NCBI GenBank assembly: GCA_030040115.1
Contig: JASHUH010000404.1
Location: 1 to 7,637, forward strand
Direction of reading: 5' to 3'
DNA: 7,637 bases
Origin: Acidobacteriaceae bacterium
GTDB taxonomy: Bacteria; Acidobacteriota; Terriglobia; Terriglobales; Acidobacteriaceae
Part shown: positions 1 through 6,297 of the stretch, in pieces
Position numbering within the stretch: the first letter of the stretch is position 1
Layout of the letters: each line of letters starts with the position of its first letter
Position numbers and translations under genes: made by a program
Notes under the pieces: model-generated
Seen by the model: the letters and a program-made list of their open reading frames with translations, nothing else
What the model was told of the DNA's origin: nothing
Database searches by the model: none

Positions 1-3000
1 CCCGCTGACAGCATTGCTTGCTGGGCGGTTTGATCTTGTCCTTCGGCGCTGGACGCCTGCGAGAAAGCGGTAAGCGCCAGGGCGTTTTGATGTTCCTGGC
101 GATAAACATTGGCTTGAGCAAGTAGAAACTGATAGTCCGGATCTCCGCCAGAAGCGGCGCTGATGGCGGATAACTCGGCTTGAGCCTTTATGGTTTCGCC
201 CAAGGCGAGATAGTTGTCGGCGAGGCCGATCCGCACCGGTTCATCGGGCGCGCCGGCTGTTTTGGCCCTTTGCAGGTAGTCCTGAGAAAGTTCATAATCG
301 TGCAGTGAGCGAAACACGTCGGCTGCCGCAACAAACTGATTGCCGAGCGGCGGAGCCGTTTCTCCCCCCTCAGCTTCCATCCACCCCAGCGCGATCTGAC
401 GCTCGGCGTCGTCAGCATGACCCTCCTGCGCCCATAGCTGAGCAATGGCTAAGCGGACAGAAATGCGATTGCAATCGGGAACCGCCAAAGCCTCCCGAAA
501 CCGCCGCAAAGCAGATCCCTGATCGCCGATCGCGCTGAGCGCTTCGCCTGTCGAAATGAACAGCTGGCTTTTGTCGTCGCCTGAGACCGAACCCGCTCCC
601 TGTTCCGCCAATGAGACGTATCGCAGCGTTTGACCCTTGTCCTGCAAACTGGCGTAAGAGCGGGCCATCAGCGCAAACACGTGCGGATCGCCGGGAGTGA
701 ATTTTGCCGCCATGGCAAATTGCCGGAGGGCGTCGCGGTAGAGATGTTGTCCGAGGAGCGTGTTTCCCAAACCAAGATGGAGTGAGCCGTCATCGGGTGT
801 GAATTTCAAGGCGGCGCGATACTCGACAGCCGCTCTGCTGAGCATTTCCTCATTCGCAAAAGCCGTGGCCCGAATCACATGCACATCTCGTGTGTTGCCC
901 ATCGTTCGCTCGGCAAAATCCGCTTGCCGCAAAGCCGCCCGCGGGCTATGCAGGTCGAGATCCGCATAGGCAAGACCTAAATGGGCTTCGCCGTCGTTTG
1001 GATCGCGCTGTAGGGCTGACTCGAAATCCGCCGCCGCCGGCCGCGGTTGATGAAGCTCGCTAAAGATGTAGCCGCGATTGACATAGGCTGTAACCACGCT
1101 GGGATCGCGCTGGAGCGCTTCGCTGAAATCCCGGCGGGCTTCCTCCTCGCGGTGGTAATGCTTGTCCGCATAGCCAGCGAGCAAGGGAATATCAGGCTCT
1201 TTTGGCAATATGTTCAGGTATTTCGATGTCAGAGCCAGCAGATTGTCGTATTTTCCAAGATAGAGCAGATCGTAGCCGAGATAAACAACAACATCCCTAT
1301 CCCGGGGCAGCGCTTTGATCGCCTGCAGGCCGATCTCTGCGGATTCCTGATATCTGCCCTCGAAAGTCAAGTAGCGCTCTTGTTCGCGAAGAACCAGAGG
1401 CTGCCGCTTCATTTCGCCGGTGACGCGACCGAACCACGTTCCCGCTATTGCCAGTTTGTGGGCCTCAATTCCGGCGTTTATTCCGCCTGCTACGATAAAT
1501 CCGTTATGCGGAGCCACAGCGTACCCTTTGCCATATGCCGATTGAGCTTTCGCATATTCCCGGTGGGAGGTATACATGTCGCCGAGGGCCAGATAAGGCT
1601 CGTATAAGGAAGGATCGACTTGGATCAAACGCTCGAAGTAGTTTTGCGCTGCGTCATCCCGGCCGGCCGCGCGCGATGCATAACCTAGAGAAATAAGTGC
1701 AAGGTGGTTATTCGGATCGGAGGAAAGAACCCGCTTGTAAACGGCGATCGCATCTTCGGTTCGACCCAGTTTCATCAGGATATCGCCGTCGAGTTGAAGA
1801 CTATTGCGGTCGCTGGCGTTTATCGCCAGCGCTTGTTTGATGTCAGCCAAGGCCCCGTCCGGGTCACCTGCGCTCAGCTTGATGAGAGATCGAAGACGCA
1901 GATACGGCGCTCGATCGGTGTCCGGGGGATTGAGGGCTCCGATCGCGCTTTGAGCAACCGCGAGTTCGCTATGCGCCGCCTCCGTGTCCGCTTGCCCCTC
2001 ATAAAGCGCAACCAGATCCATGTGCAATTGGATGCCGTAGAGCGGGCCTTCGGCCGGATCCTTCGGCAGGGTCGCCAGGGCGTCGCGATACTCCCGGATG
2101 GCATCCCCATCTCTTTCCTGCAATTGAGCAATTTCTGCACGAATCGCGTGCAACCGGTAATAGTCGGGATTGAGCCCGGAGACGCGTCCGAGAAACGAGT
2201 TTGCCTGGTCCATGGAGCCGATGTCGACCTCGGACTGGGCTGCGGCGAGCTGCAGGCCGAGATCTTTCGGCTCCGCGTTTGCCGCTTGAACATAAAACCT
2301 GGCTGAATCTTCGGGCTTTCCATCCAATTGATACGTAAACGCCAACTCGGCGGTAACATCCGGCGAGGGATTGCGAATCTGCTGCAGGGCGGCAATCGCG
2401 TCGGAGTAGTTGCCAAGCTCACGGTAGTATCCCGCCAGCGAACGTTCTACATCGGGATTATTCGGAGCTCGGCGCTTTGCGAGTTCGAAATAGTGGTTGG
2501 CCAGATCCATTTGCTTCAACTGCTGATAGCACAGCGCCATCAGCAATTCCGCACGGGCATCGGATCGAAGTCGCTCCGCTTTATTGAGCCAATCGAGGGC
2601 GCTGGTGTAGTCTTTGGTGCGGACATAGATTTCGCCGAGCAGCAGAAGATCGTCCCGGCGTCCCGGGCTGGAAGCGAGTACCTGCTTCAACAGGCGTTCC
2701 GCGTCATCTTCGCGGCCCATCAGGTTATAAGTCTGTGCGAGTCCGGATAGCCCGTCGAGCGAGGACGGCGCCAGCCGCAAACCCTTGGAAAAGGCGTCCA
2801 CCGAGACCTGGTAGCGATGGTCCAACCGTGCGGCGTAGCCGACCAGGAACCAGAGTTGGGGATCGTTGGGGGCCGTTTGCGCGGCATGCTGAGCGTAATC
2901 GAGGGCTGGCCCGAATTCATGCCGCTGCAGGGCGAGTTCTGCGGCCCGCGCCAGGCGCGCGTTCTGAATGTTGGATCCCCATCCGAGGGACTGCTCCTGC

Positions 3001-3140
3001 GATTGGGTCTGACCCGTTCTGGCCTGCGAATTTCCGGAGGTGGCGGGCCCTACCTGATAGATTTGGGCTCTTGCGGCGTACGGAAACGCGACACAGACCA
3101 ATACCCATGCAAACTTCAGCAATCGGAGTCGAGCAGACAA
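1..3140 (-). CDS. Exported giant TPR-repeat protein, C-terminus cut by window edge
   Basis: This frame reads through from 3140 to the left edge without a stop, giving 1,046 residues and an incomplete C-terminus. Residues 1-25 form a signal peptide: basic n-region (R4, R6, K9), hydrophobic core, and an A-R-A site before Gln26. Residues 27-60 are a Gln/Ser-rich linker. From about residue 60 to the end the protein is almost wholly alpha-helical TPR units of about 34 residues, clear at 94-127, 128-161, 445-478, 479-512, 513-546, 682-715, 750-784, 785-818 and 1001-1034, with the usual G/A-Y and closing L-x-P-x-D pattern. TPR arrays act as protein-binding scaffolds, and the signal peptide places this one in the periplasm or at the outer membrane. 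The start is TTG: an in-frame TGA lies three codons upstream, and the first in-frame ATG is codon 141, which would remove the signal peptide. The length and layout recall BcsC/PgaA-type exporters, whose beta-barrel follows the TPRs, but that part would lie outside the window. Partner and function are unknown. Confidence 0.93.
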   Translation of the reverse strand, partial: MSARLRLLKFAWVLVCVAFPYAARAQIYQVGPATSGNSQARTGQTQSQEQSLGWGSNIQNARLARAAELALQRHEFGPALDYAQHAAQTAPNDPQLWFLVGYAARLDHRYQVSVDAFSKGLRLAPSSLDGLSGLAQTYNLMGREDDAERLLKQVLASSPGRRDDLLLLGEIYVRTKDYTSALDWLNKAERLRSDARAELLMALCYQQLKQMDLANHYFELAKRRAPNNPDVERSLAGYYRELGNYSDAIAALQQIRNPSPDVTAELAFTYQLDGKPEDSARFYVQAANAEPKDLGLQLAAAQSEVDIGSMDQANSFLGRVSGLNPDYYRLHAIRAEIAQLQERDGDAIREYRDALATLPKDPAEGPLYGIQLHMDLVALYEGQADTEAAHSELAVAQSAIGALNPPDTDRAPYLRLRSLIKLSAGDPDGALADIKQALAINASDRNSLQLDGDILMKLGRTEDAIAVYKRVLSSDPNNHLALISLGYASRAAGRDDAAQNYFERLIQVDPSLYEPYLALGDMYTSHREYAKAQSAYGKGYAVAPHNGFIVAGGINAGIEAHKLAIAGTWFGRVTGEMKRQPLVLREQERYLTFEGRYQESAEIGLQAIKALPRDRDVVVYLGYDLLYLGKYDNLLALTSKYLNILPKEPDIPLLAGYADKHYHREEEARRDFSEALQRDPSVVTAYVNRGYIFSELHQPRPAAADFESALQRDPNDGEAHLGLAYADLDLHSPRAALRQADFAERTMGNTRDVHVIRATAFANEEMLSRAAVEYRAALKFTPDDGSLHLGLGNTLLGQHLYRDALRQFAMAAKFTPGDPHVFALMARSYASLQDKGQTLRYVSLAEQGAGSVSGDDKSQLFISTGEALSAIGDQGSALRRFREALAVPDCNRISVRLAIAQLWAQEGHADDAERQIALGWMEAEGGETAPPLGNQFVAAADVFRSLHDYELSQDYLQRAKTAGAPDEPVRIGLADNYLALGETIKAQAELSAISAASGGDPDYQFLLAQANVYRQEHQNALALTAFSQASSAEGQDQTAQQAMLSA

Positions 3141-3146
3141 AGGGCG

Positions 3147-3151
3147 TCACC
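3147..3151 (-). promoter_or_regulatory. Shine-Dalgarno deciding the TTG start of the TPR gene
   Basis: On the minus strand this reads GGTGA and lies 6 nt before the TTG at 3140. The next in-frame TTG (codon 7) has no purine-rich stretch before it and would lose the basic n-region of the signal peptide, so codon 1 is preferred. The match is moderate, not strong. Confidence 0.5.
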
Positions 3152-3214
3152 AACCCACAACTTTCGTTAAATGTTTTTGATTCCGGGAGCGTGGTAAACG
3201 TTGGCTAATGGAGT

Positions 3215-3225
3215 CGCCACTGGCG
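3215..3225. promoter_or_regulatory. Short perfect palindrome, candidate operator
   Basis: CGCCA-C-TGGCG is a perfect inverted repeat with 5-bp arms around one central base. It lies between the divergent genes, 75 bp from the TPR start and about 200 bp from the plus-strand start. A second, non-coaxial inverted pair (CGTTGG at 3199-3204 and CCAACG at 3227-3232) brackets it. The symmetry suits a dimeric regulator, but an 11-bp palindrome can occur by chance in GC-rich DNA, so this is only a candidate. Confidence 0.25.
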
Positions 3226-3333
3226 CCCAACGCTCAAATTCCGCAGTCGCTTCCCGCACAAGGCCCAGCAAAAGCAACCGCGAAGGGGGATTCTTCAATC
3301 GAACTATTAGCAAGGACGGAATTCTCTCAATCC

Positions 3334-3356
3334 TCTTTCTCGTCACGCGAGAGAGA
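3334..3356 (+). promoter_or_regulatory. Leader hairpin upstream of the four-gene operon
   Basis: The arms 3334-3342 and 3348-3356 pair over nine positions, one of them a G-T wobble, around the five-base loop TCACG. It lies about 65 bp before the preferred start of the membrane-protein gene and would be in its 5' leader if transcription begins upstream. No T-run follows on either strand, so it is not a typical terminator. A weaker 5-bp stem (3366-3370 with 3379-3383) follows. It may be a leader RNA structure or a protein-binding site. The hairpin also buries the ATG at 3356, which argues against that codon as the start. Confidence 0.35.
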
Positions 3357-3411
3357 TGCTGCCCGGAAGGCGGTGTTTCCTTCGACGAATGGTGAGCCCA
3401 TTGTTTTCCCA

Positions 3412-3416
3412 AGAGG
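3412..3416 (+). promoter_or_regulatory. Shine-Dalgarno for the preferred GTG start of the membrane protein
   Basis: AGAGG lies 5 nt before GTG 3422. A rival site, GGAG at 3433-3436, lies 6 nt before an in-frame GTG at 3443. The two ATG codons upstream (3356 and 3389) have poor or badly spaced purine stretches. The two GTG candidates differ by only seven residues before the first membrane segment and cannot be separated by reading alone. Confidence 0.45.
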
Positions 3417-3421
3417 CAGTT

Positions 3422-5173
3422 GTGCTGAAACCGGAGTCAAGTGTGGAATCTCAACGTCCGATTCCCATGAGTTTCATTTTGCTGGCTGCGGTCGTCGTCC
3501 ATCTGCCGCTGCTGCTGATGAAGTTGCCGCTGAAATCGTACGACGCTAACTTTCACATTTTCTTTGCCTCGCATTATCTTCATCACTGGTTCGATCCCTG
3601 GAATACCAAGTGGTATGCGGGCTTTTCGCAAGCTACCTATCCTCCGTTGCCTCAGCAGTGGGTGGCGGTGCTTTCGAATGTCTTTGGGCTCGACATGGCG
3701 TACATGGCGGTCCAGTTCGCCGCCATTTTGCTCCTGGTAGTCGGCGTCTACCGCTTTTCGCGTCTATGGGTCAGTCCGCGGTCGGCCTCCATTGCGGCTC
3801 TAGCCAGCGTTTTTCTCGGTTCCGAGAGTTTTCTGGTCTATTCGGCGGGCCAACTGGGAACAACCTTCGCGGCGCCCATCTACCTCAATGGCCTCCCGTT
3901 TCTTTTCGATTGGGTGCGGCATGGAAAAGGACGGTCCTTCCTCAAGGCCACCGCGCTTTTTGCGGCCGCCGCCGCCGCTCACCACGCCACCCTGCTGTTC
4001 GGCTCATTTTTCTTCGCATTACCGGTGCTCGCGCTGGCGCTTCTGGACCGCGAAAATGGCGAGCGAATCTCCACAGCATCGTTTGTGGCTCGCACCGTGG
4101 CGATCACTGTAGTCGTGGGAGCGGCAATCGCCGTCGTGCTGCTTCCATTCTGGATTGCCCTGATCCATTACCCGGTAACGCAAACGCCCATCCCCCACCC
4201 CAGCCGCGCCAATTACATTCTCAGTCCGCAGTGGGGCCTGAACTACTTCGTTGTGCCCTATGGCGCATTGATCCTGGCGCTTCCCTTCATCTTCATGCGC
4301 GGCTCTATGGTGGCCCGCCTGCGTCCGTTATTGTTCGGCTTCTGGTTGGCCTTCCTGATCGGCCTCGGAGGAACAACTCCAGTGGGACGTGTTCTGCTGG
4401 GACGCGCCTTCGAAGTGTTGACCTTCGAGAGATTTAGCTATTGGGCGACTCTTCTTGCTCTTCCCTTTGTGGGGCTTCTGGGTTCAGAACTGGTCGCGCG
4501 GTATCGGACCAAGGCGGTTGTCGGTTTGACGGCGTTAGCGGCTGCCACTTGCGGATTGGCTGTGAGCTGGTCGACTTACCACCCGGCGGATGCAGATCAG
4601 GGCCTCACCGTTGAGCCGATTGCTGCATGGCTCAATCGCGATGGCCATGATCAGTACCGCTATGTCACTCTCGGTTTCGGCAATCAAATTGCGCGCCTCG
4701 CTGTGAAGACAGACGCAAGCAGCGTGGACGGCGAATGGTATTCGGGCCGCATGCTGCCGGAACTGACCCGTAATGGTGGAGGCGCCCTGACCAGCTCCAA
4801 ATACTTCGGCGAAGGGGGTCTCGACGCCCTGCGCGCGATTTTGATGCACGCAAATTACTACGGGTTGAAATGGGTTCTGGTGCGTGATCCCTCGTATAAC
4901 CCGTTGCTCGCGTTCGCGGGTTGGCGTCCGGTCGATTATCTCGAAGATAAGACCATCACGGTGTGGAGCAAGGATGGCGTGCCGCCGGCGACGCCGTTGA
5001 ATGCACCGCAGATTCCCCCGCAGTGGCAAGGCGTGATGTGGGGCATTTTCCCCTTTGGCAGCAGCATCTTGGCCATCCTCGTGATTTTGATTCCGGAAAA
5101 ACGCAGGCAGGAAGCGCGAGAGGAATATCCGATCGAAGCGGGCGATCTGGCGCCGGGGAGGTTGGCGTCATGA
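3422..5173 (+). CDS. Polytopic membrane protein, GT-C glycosyltransferase-like (PTPS-related membrane family)
   Basis: With the GTG start this is 583 residues. About ten hydrophobic segments are visible, near 17-33, 95-112, 122-142, 175-208 (probably two with a turn), 222-250, 278-292, 300-316, 338-356, 365-382 and 541-557. The long loop after the first segment carries an acidic residue and histidine (D41, H45), several Trp and a Y-P-P-L motif at 73-76. Later come a His pair in a membrane segment (187-188) and an F-E-R-F motif (335-338). This resembles the membrane family annotated '6-pyruvoyl-tetrahydropterin synthase-related', considered GT-C-like and not a pterin enzyme. GT-C proteins move sugars from lipid carriers to acceptors outside the membrane. 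Residues 383-540 form a soluble, probably extracytoplasmic domain before the last segment, and the tail (558-583) is charged. It is first in the operon and its stop overlaps the next start (ATGA). Activity and substrate are inferred. Alternative starts are ATG 3356, ATG 3389 and GTG 3443. Confidence 0.85.
   Translation: MLKPESSVESQRPIPMSFILLAAVVVHLPLLLMKLPLKSYDANFHIFFASHYLHHWFDPWNTKWYAGFSQATYPPLPQQWVAVLSNVFGLDMAYMAVQFAAILLLVVGVYRFSRLWVSPRSASIAALASVFLGSESFLVYSAGQLGTTFAAPIYLNGLPFLFDWVRHGKGRSFLKATALFAAAAAAHHATLLFGSFFFALPVLALALLDRENGERISTASFVARTVAITVVVGAAIAVVLLPFWIALIHYPVTQTPIPHPSRANYILSPQWGLNYFVVPYGALILALPFIFMRGSMVARLRPLLFGFWLAFLIGLGGTTPVGRVLLGRAFEVLTFERFSYWATLLALPFVGLLGSELVARYRTKAVVGLTALAAATCGLAVSWSTYHPADADQGLTVEPIAAWLNRDGHDQYRYVTLGFGNQIARLAVKTDASSVDGEWYSGRMLPELTRNGGGALTSSKYFGEGGLDALRAILMHANYYGLKWVLVRDPSYNPLLAFAGWRPVDYLEDKTITVWSKDGVPPATPLNAPQIPPQWQGVMWGIFPFGSSILAILVILIPEKRRQEAREEYPIEAGDLAPGRLAS
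5155..5161 (+). promoter_or_regulatory. Strong Shine-Dalgarno inside the end of the membrane-protein gene
   Basis: GGGGAGG lies 8 nt before ATG 5170. It fixes the start of the second operon gene at 5170 although the frame is open further upstream to an ATG at 4963; the upstream part is only a shadow of the first gene. Together with the ATGA overlap it implies translational coupling. Confidence 0.8.
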
Positions 5174-6297
5174 ACAAGGGCAGATTGCTGGCGGCCGCAC
5201 TGGTCATAGCCACCGTGGTCTTCATCGTCATTGGAACCGTAAAGCCCATCCCTTCCGCCGCAGCCTATGCCGGTGGACAAAATCTGTTGCCTTCTTCTTC
5301 AACGCCCGAAGAGGCAGTTCGCAATTTAGGCGACGAAATCAGCGTGCGCGACTGGGGGAAAGCTTACGCCAGTCTCGCCAATAAGACCCAGTTCAGCGAA
5401 GATGAGTTCGAACACGACTTGACCGGCTATTACCCGAGTCTGCGCACAGACGCGACTCTAAACAGCTTCGAAGTAAGGCCGCTCCACGCCACAGAAAACG
5501 ATGCCGAAATGCGTTTGACCTTGCATTGGGCTACCGTATTGGGCATCTACGATAGCACTCGCGATCTCCATGTCATCCGCGCAGGCGACCGCTGGGAACC
5601 GGAATGGCCTCTCTATAAAAGACCGGCCGTTCCCCCGCAAGTGATTCCCGTCAATTATCTTCGCTGGGATGTGATCTATCCCGGGCCCGGCGATGATTGG
5701 GGGGTGCAGGGCGTCGAAGCGCCGCATGTTCGCATCGTCGATATGCGCCCGGTGCAACGTGCGGAAGGCGTGGTGATTCTGGGCGAGTTGCTGAATGACG
5801 ACGTGGTGCCCGCCTACGTGTCGGTTACAGCAACCTTGCAGTCGAAAACCGGAAAAGCGCTCGCCACCGAAGATAGTTTCGACAAGATTTCGCACGTTCT
5901 GTTGCCTAAGCAGGTTACCCCGTTCCTTATCGACTTTCCGGATGCGACTCTTTCCAGTGTGGGGAGCATTCGCATGACTCCGTTTTCCACTCTGGTGCCG
6001 GCCTCCGCCGATCCGGTGATCGAAATCGACAACGCGCACCTCAATCCGGCGCCGAACGCCTCCTTGAGCGGCCAACTGATCAATGAGAGCGGCCAAATTG
6101 TGAACGTCGCGCACGTTCTTGGCACTTTCTACGACAAGTCCGGGCAGGTGGTCTGGATCGCGGACGAATATACCGACCGCGCCCTCTTACCGCAAACTCC
6201 GGAGGCGTTTCTCATTCACATTCCAGAGGATCTGGCCAGGAGAGTCAGCAGTCAGCGCACGGTGGTGGCTTCCTTCGAATACGGAGGGGTGCTGTGA
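5170..6297 (+). CDS. Membrane-anchored or exported protein with NTF2-like part and two FxLYD-like domains
   Basis: The protein has 375 residues. Residues 7-23 are a hydrophobic segment after a short basic start. It could be an N-terminal anchor or a long signal peptide, with a possible A-Y-A site at 32-34. Residues 45-148 look like an NTF2-like alpha+beta fold: helices rich in Glu/Asp and Trp (W62), then strands, closing with R-W-E-P-E-W at 141-146. Residues about 185-275 and 296-372 are two beta domains with the FxLYD-type pattern: a G-x-L-x-N strand (204-209 and 301-305), a central strand leading to 'S-K-T-G-K' or 'Y-D-K-S-G-Q-V-V', and a final F-x-I-x-x-P strand (252-257 and 347-352). FxLYD-like domains are extracellular modules of unknown role in envelope proteins. 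The gene sits between the membrane protein (4-bp overlap) and the Ig-like protein (GTGA overlap), which suggests a partner role outside the cytoplasm. Domain names come from pattern reading and were not confirmed by a profile search. Confidence 0.85.
   Translation: MNKGRLLAAALVIATVVFIVIGTVKPIPSAAAYAGGQNLLPSSSTPEEAVRNLGDEISVRDWGKAYASLANKTQFSEDEFEHDLTGYYPSLRTDATLNSFEVRPLHATENDAEMRLTLHWATVLGIYDSTRDLHVIRAGDRWEPEWPLYKRPAVPPQVIPVNYLRWDVIYPGPGDDWGVQGVEAPHVRIVDMRPVQRAEGVVILGELLNDDVVPAYVSVTATLQSKTGKALATEDSFDKISHVLLPKQVTPFLIDFPDATLSSVGSIRMTPFSTLVPASADPVIEIDNAHLNPAPNASLSGQLINESGQIVNVAHVLGTFYDKSGQVVWIADEYTDRALLPQTPEAFLIHIPEDLARRVSSQRTVVASFEYGGVL
6283..6289 (+). promoter_or_regulatory. Shine-Dalgarno for the GTG start of the Ig-like gene
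   Basis: GGAGGGG, with the GGAGG core 6 nt before GTG 6294, supports a GTG start that overlaps the previous stop as GTGA. There is no competing ATG near the signal peptide. Confidence 0.8.

Larger units (their letters stand above)
3141..3421. other. Divergent intergenic control region
   Basis: About 280 bp separate the two divergent units. I see no credible gene here: short frames exist on both strands, but they lack membrane, signal or domain features and good start sites. Promoters for both directions should lie here, but I found no confident -35/-10 pair. The most AT-rich stretch (about 3160-3185) lies just upstream of the TPR gene and is the likeliest place for its promoter. A palindrome (3215-3225) and a hairpin (3334-3356) are listed separately. 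No T-tract terminator is visible. Confidence 0.6.

Noticed and set aside
1874..2422. Minus-strand 182-codon frame overlapping the TPR gene in another frame
   Set aside because: It is rich in Arg, Ser and Pro as expected for an out-of-frame reading, whereas the overlapping TPR frame shows continuous repeat structure.
2420..2470. A frameshift or stop breaking the TPR gene, suggested by the absence of one long ATG-initiated frame
   Set aside because: Reading the minus strand from 3140 to 1 gives 1,046 uninterrupted codons. The frame simply has a TTG start and runs off the window.
1047..2750. Several plus-strand open frames of 140-200 codons inside the left arm (1047-1607, 1704-2306, 2328-2750)
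   Set aside because: They lie antisense to the continuous TPR frame, have compositions typical of shadow frames (runs of R, Q, G, V without domain pattern), and lack convincing start sites.
3160..3340. Possible sigma-70 promoters (for example TTGAGA followed by TAATAG on the minus strand)
   Set aside because: The -10 match is only about half of consensus and the spacing is 15 bp. Other pairs were no better, so none is reported as a feature.
3334..3356. Hairpin as a rho-independent terminator
   Set aside because: No T-run follows the stem on either strand, and it lies upstream of both units and not after a gene.
3167..3412. Minus-strand 81-codon frame filling the intergenic region
   Set aside because: It has no domain, signal or membrane pattern, no good ribosome site, and covers the expected promoters.
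3208..3549. Plus-strand 113-codon frame starting in the intergenic region
   Set aside because: It overlaps the start of the membrane-protein gene in another frame, and its composition is low-complexity and shadow-like.
3610..4437. Plus-strand 275-codon frame inside the membrane-protein gene
   Set aside because: It is an alternative frame of a gene with strong transmembrane pattern; its product is Arg/Gly/Ser-rich and lacks fold signals.
4963..5169. N-terminal extension of the second operon gene by 69 codons
   Set aside because: It lies wholly within the preceding gene. The strong Shine-Dalgarno at 5155-5161 and the hydrophobic N-terminus place the start at 5170.
3422..5173. Naming this gene a 6-pyruvoyl-tetrahydropterin synthase
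   Set aside because: The true enzyme is small and soluble with a zinc-binding His triad. This protein is polytopic, and the family label is a historical misnomer.
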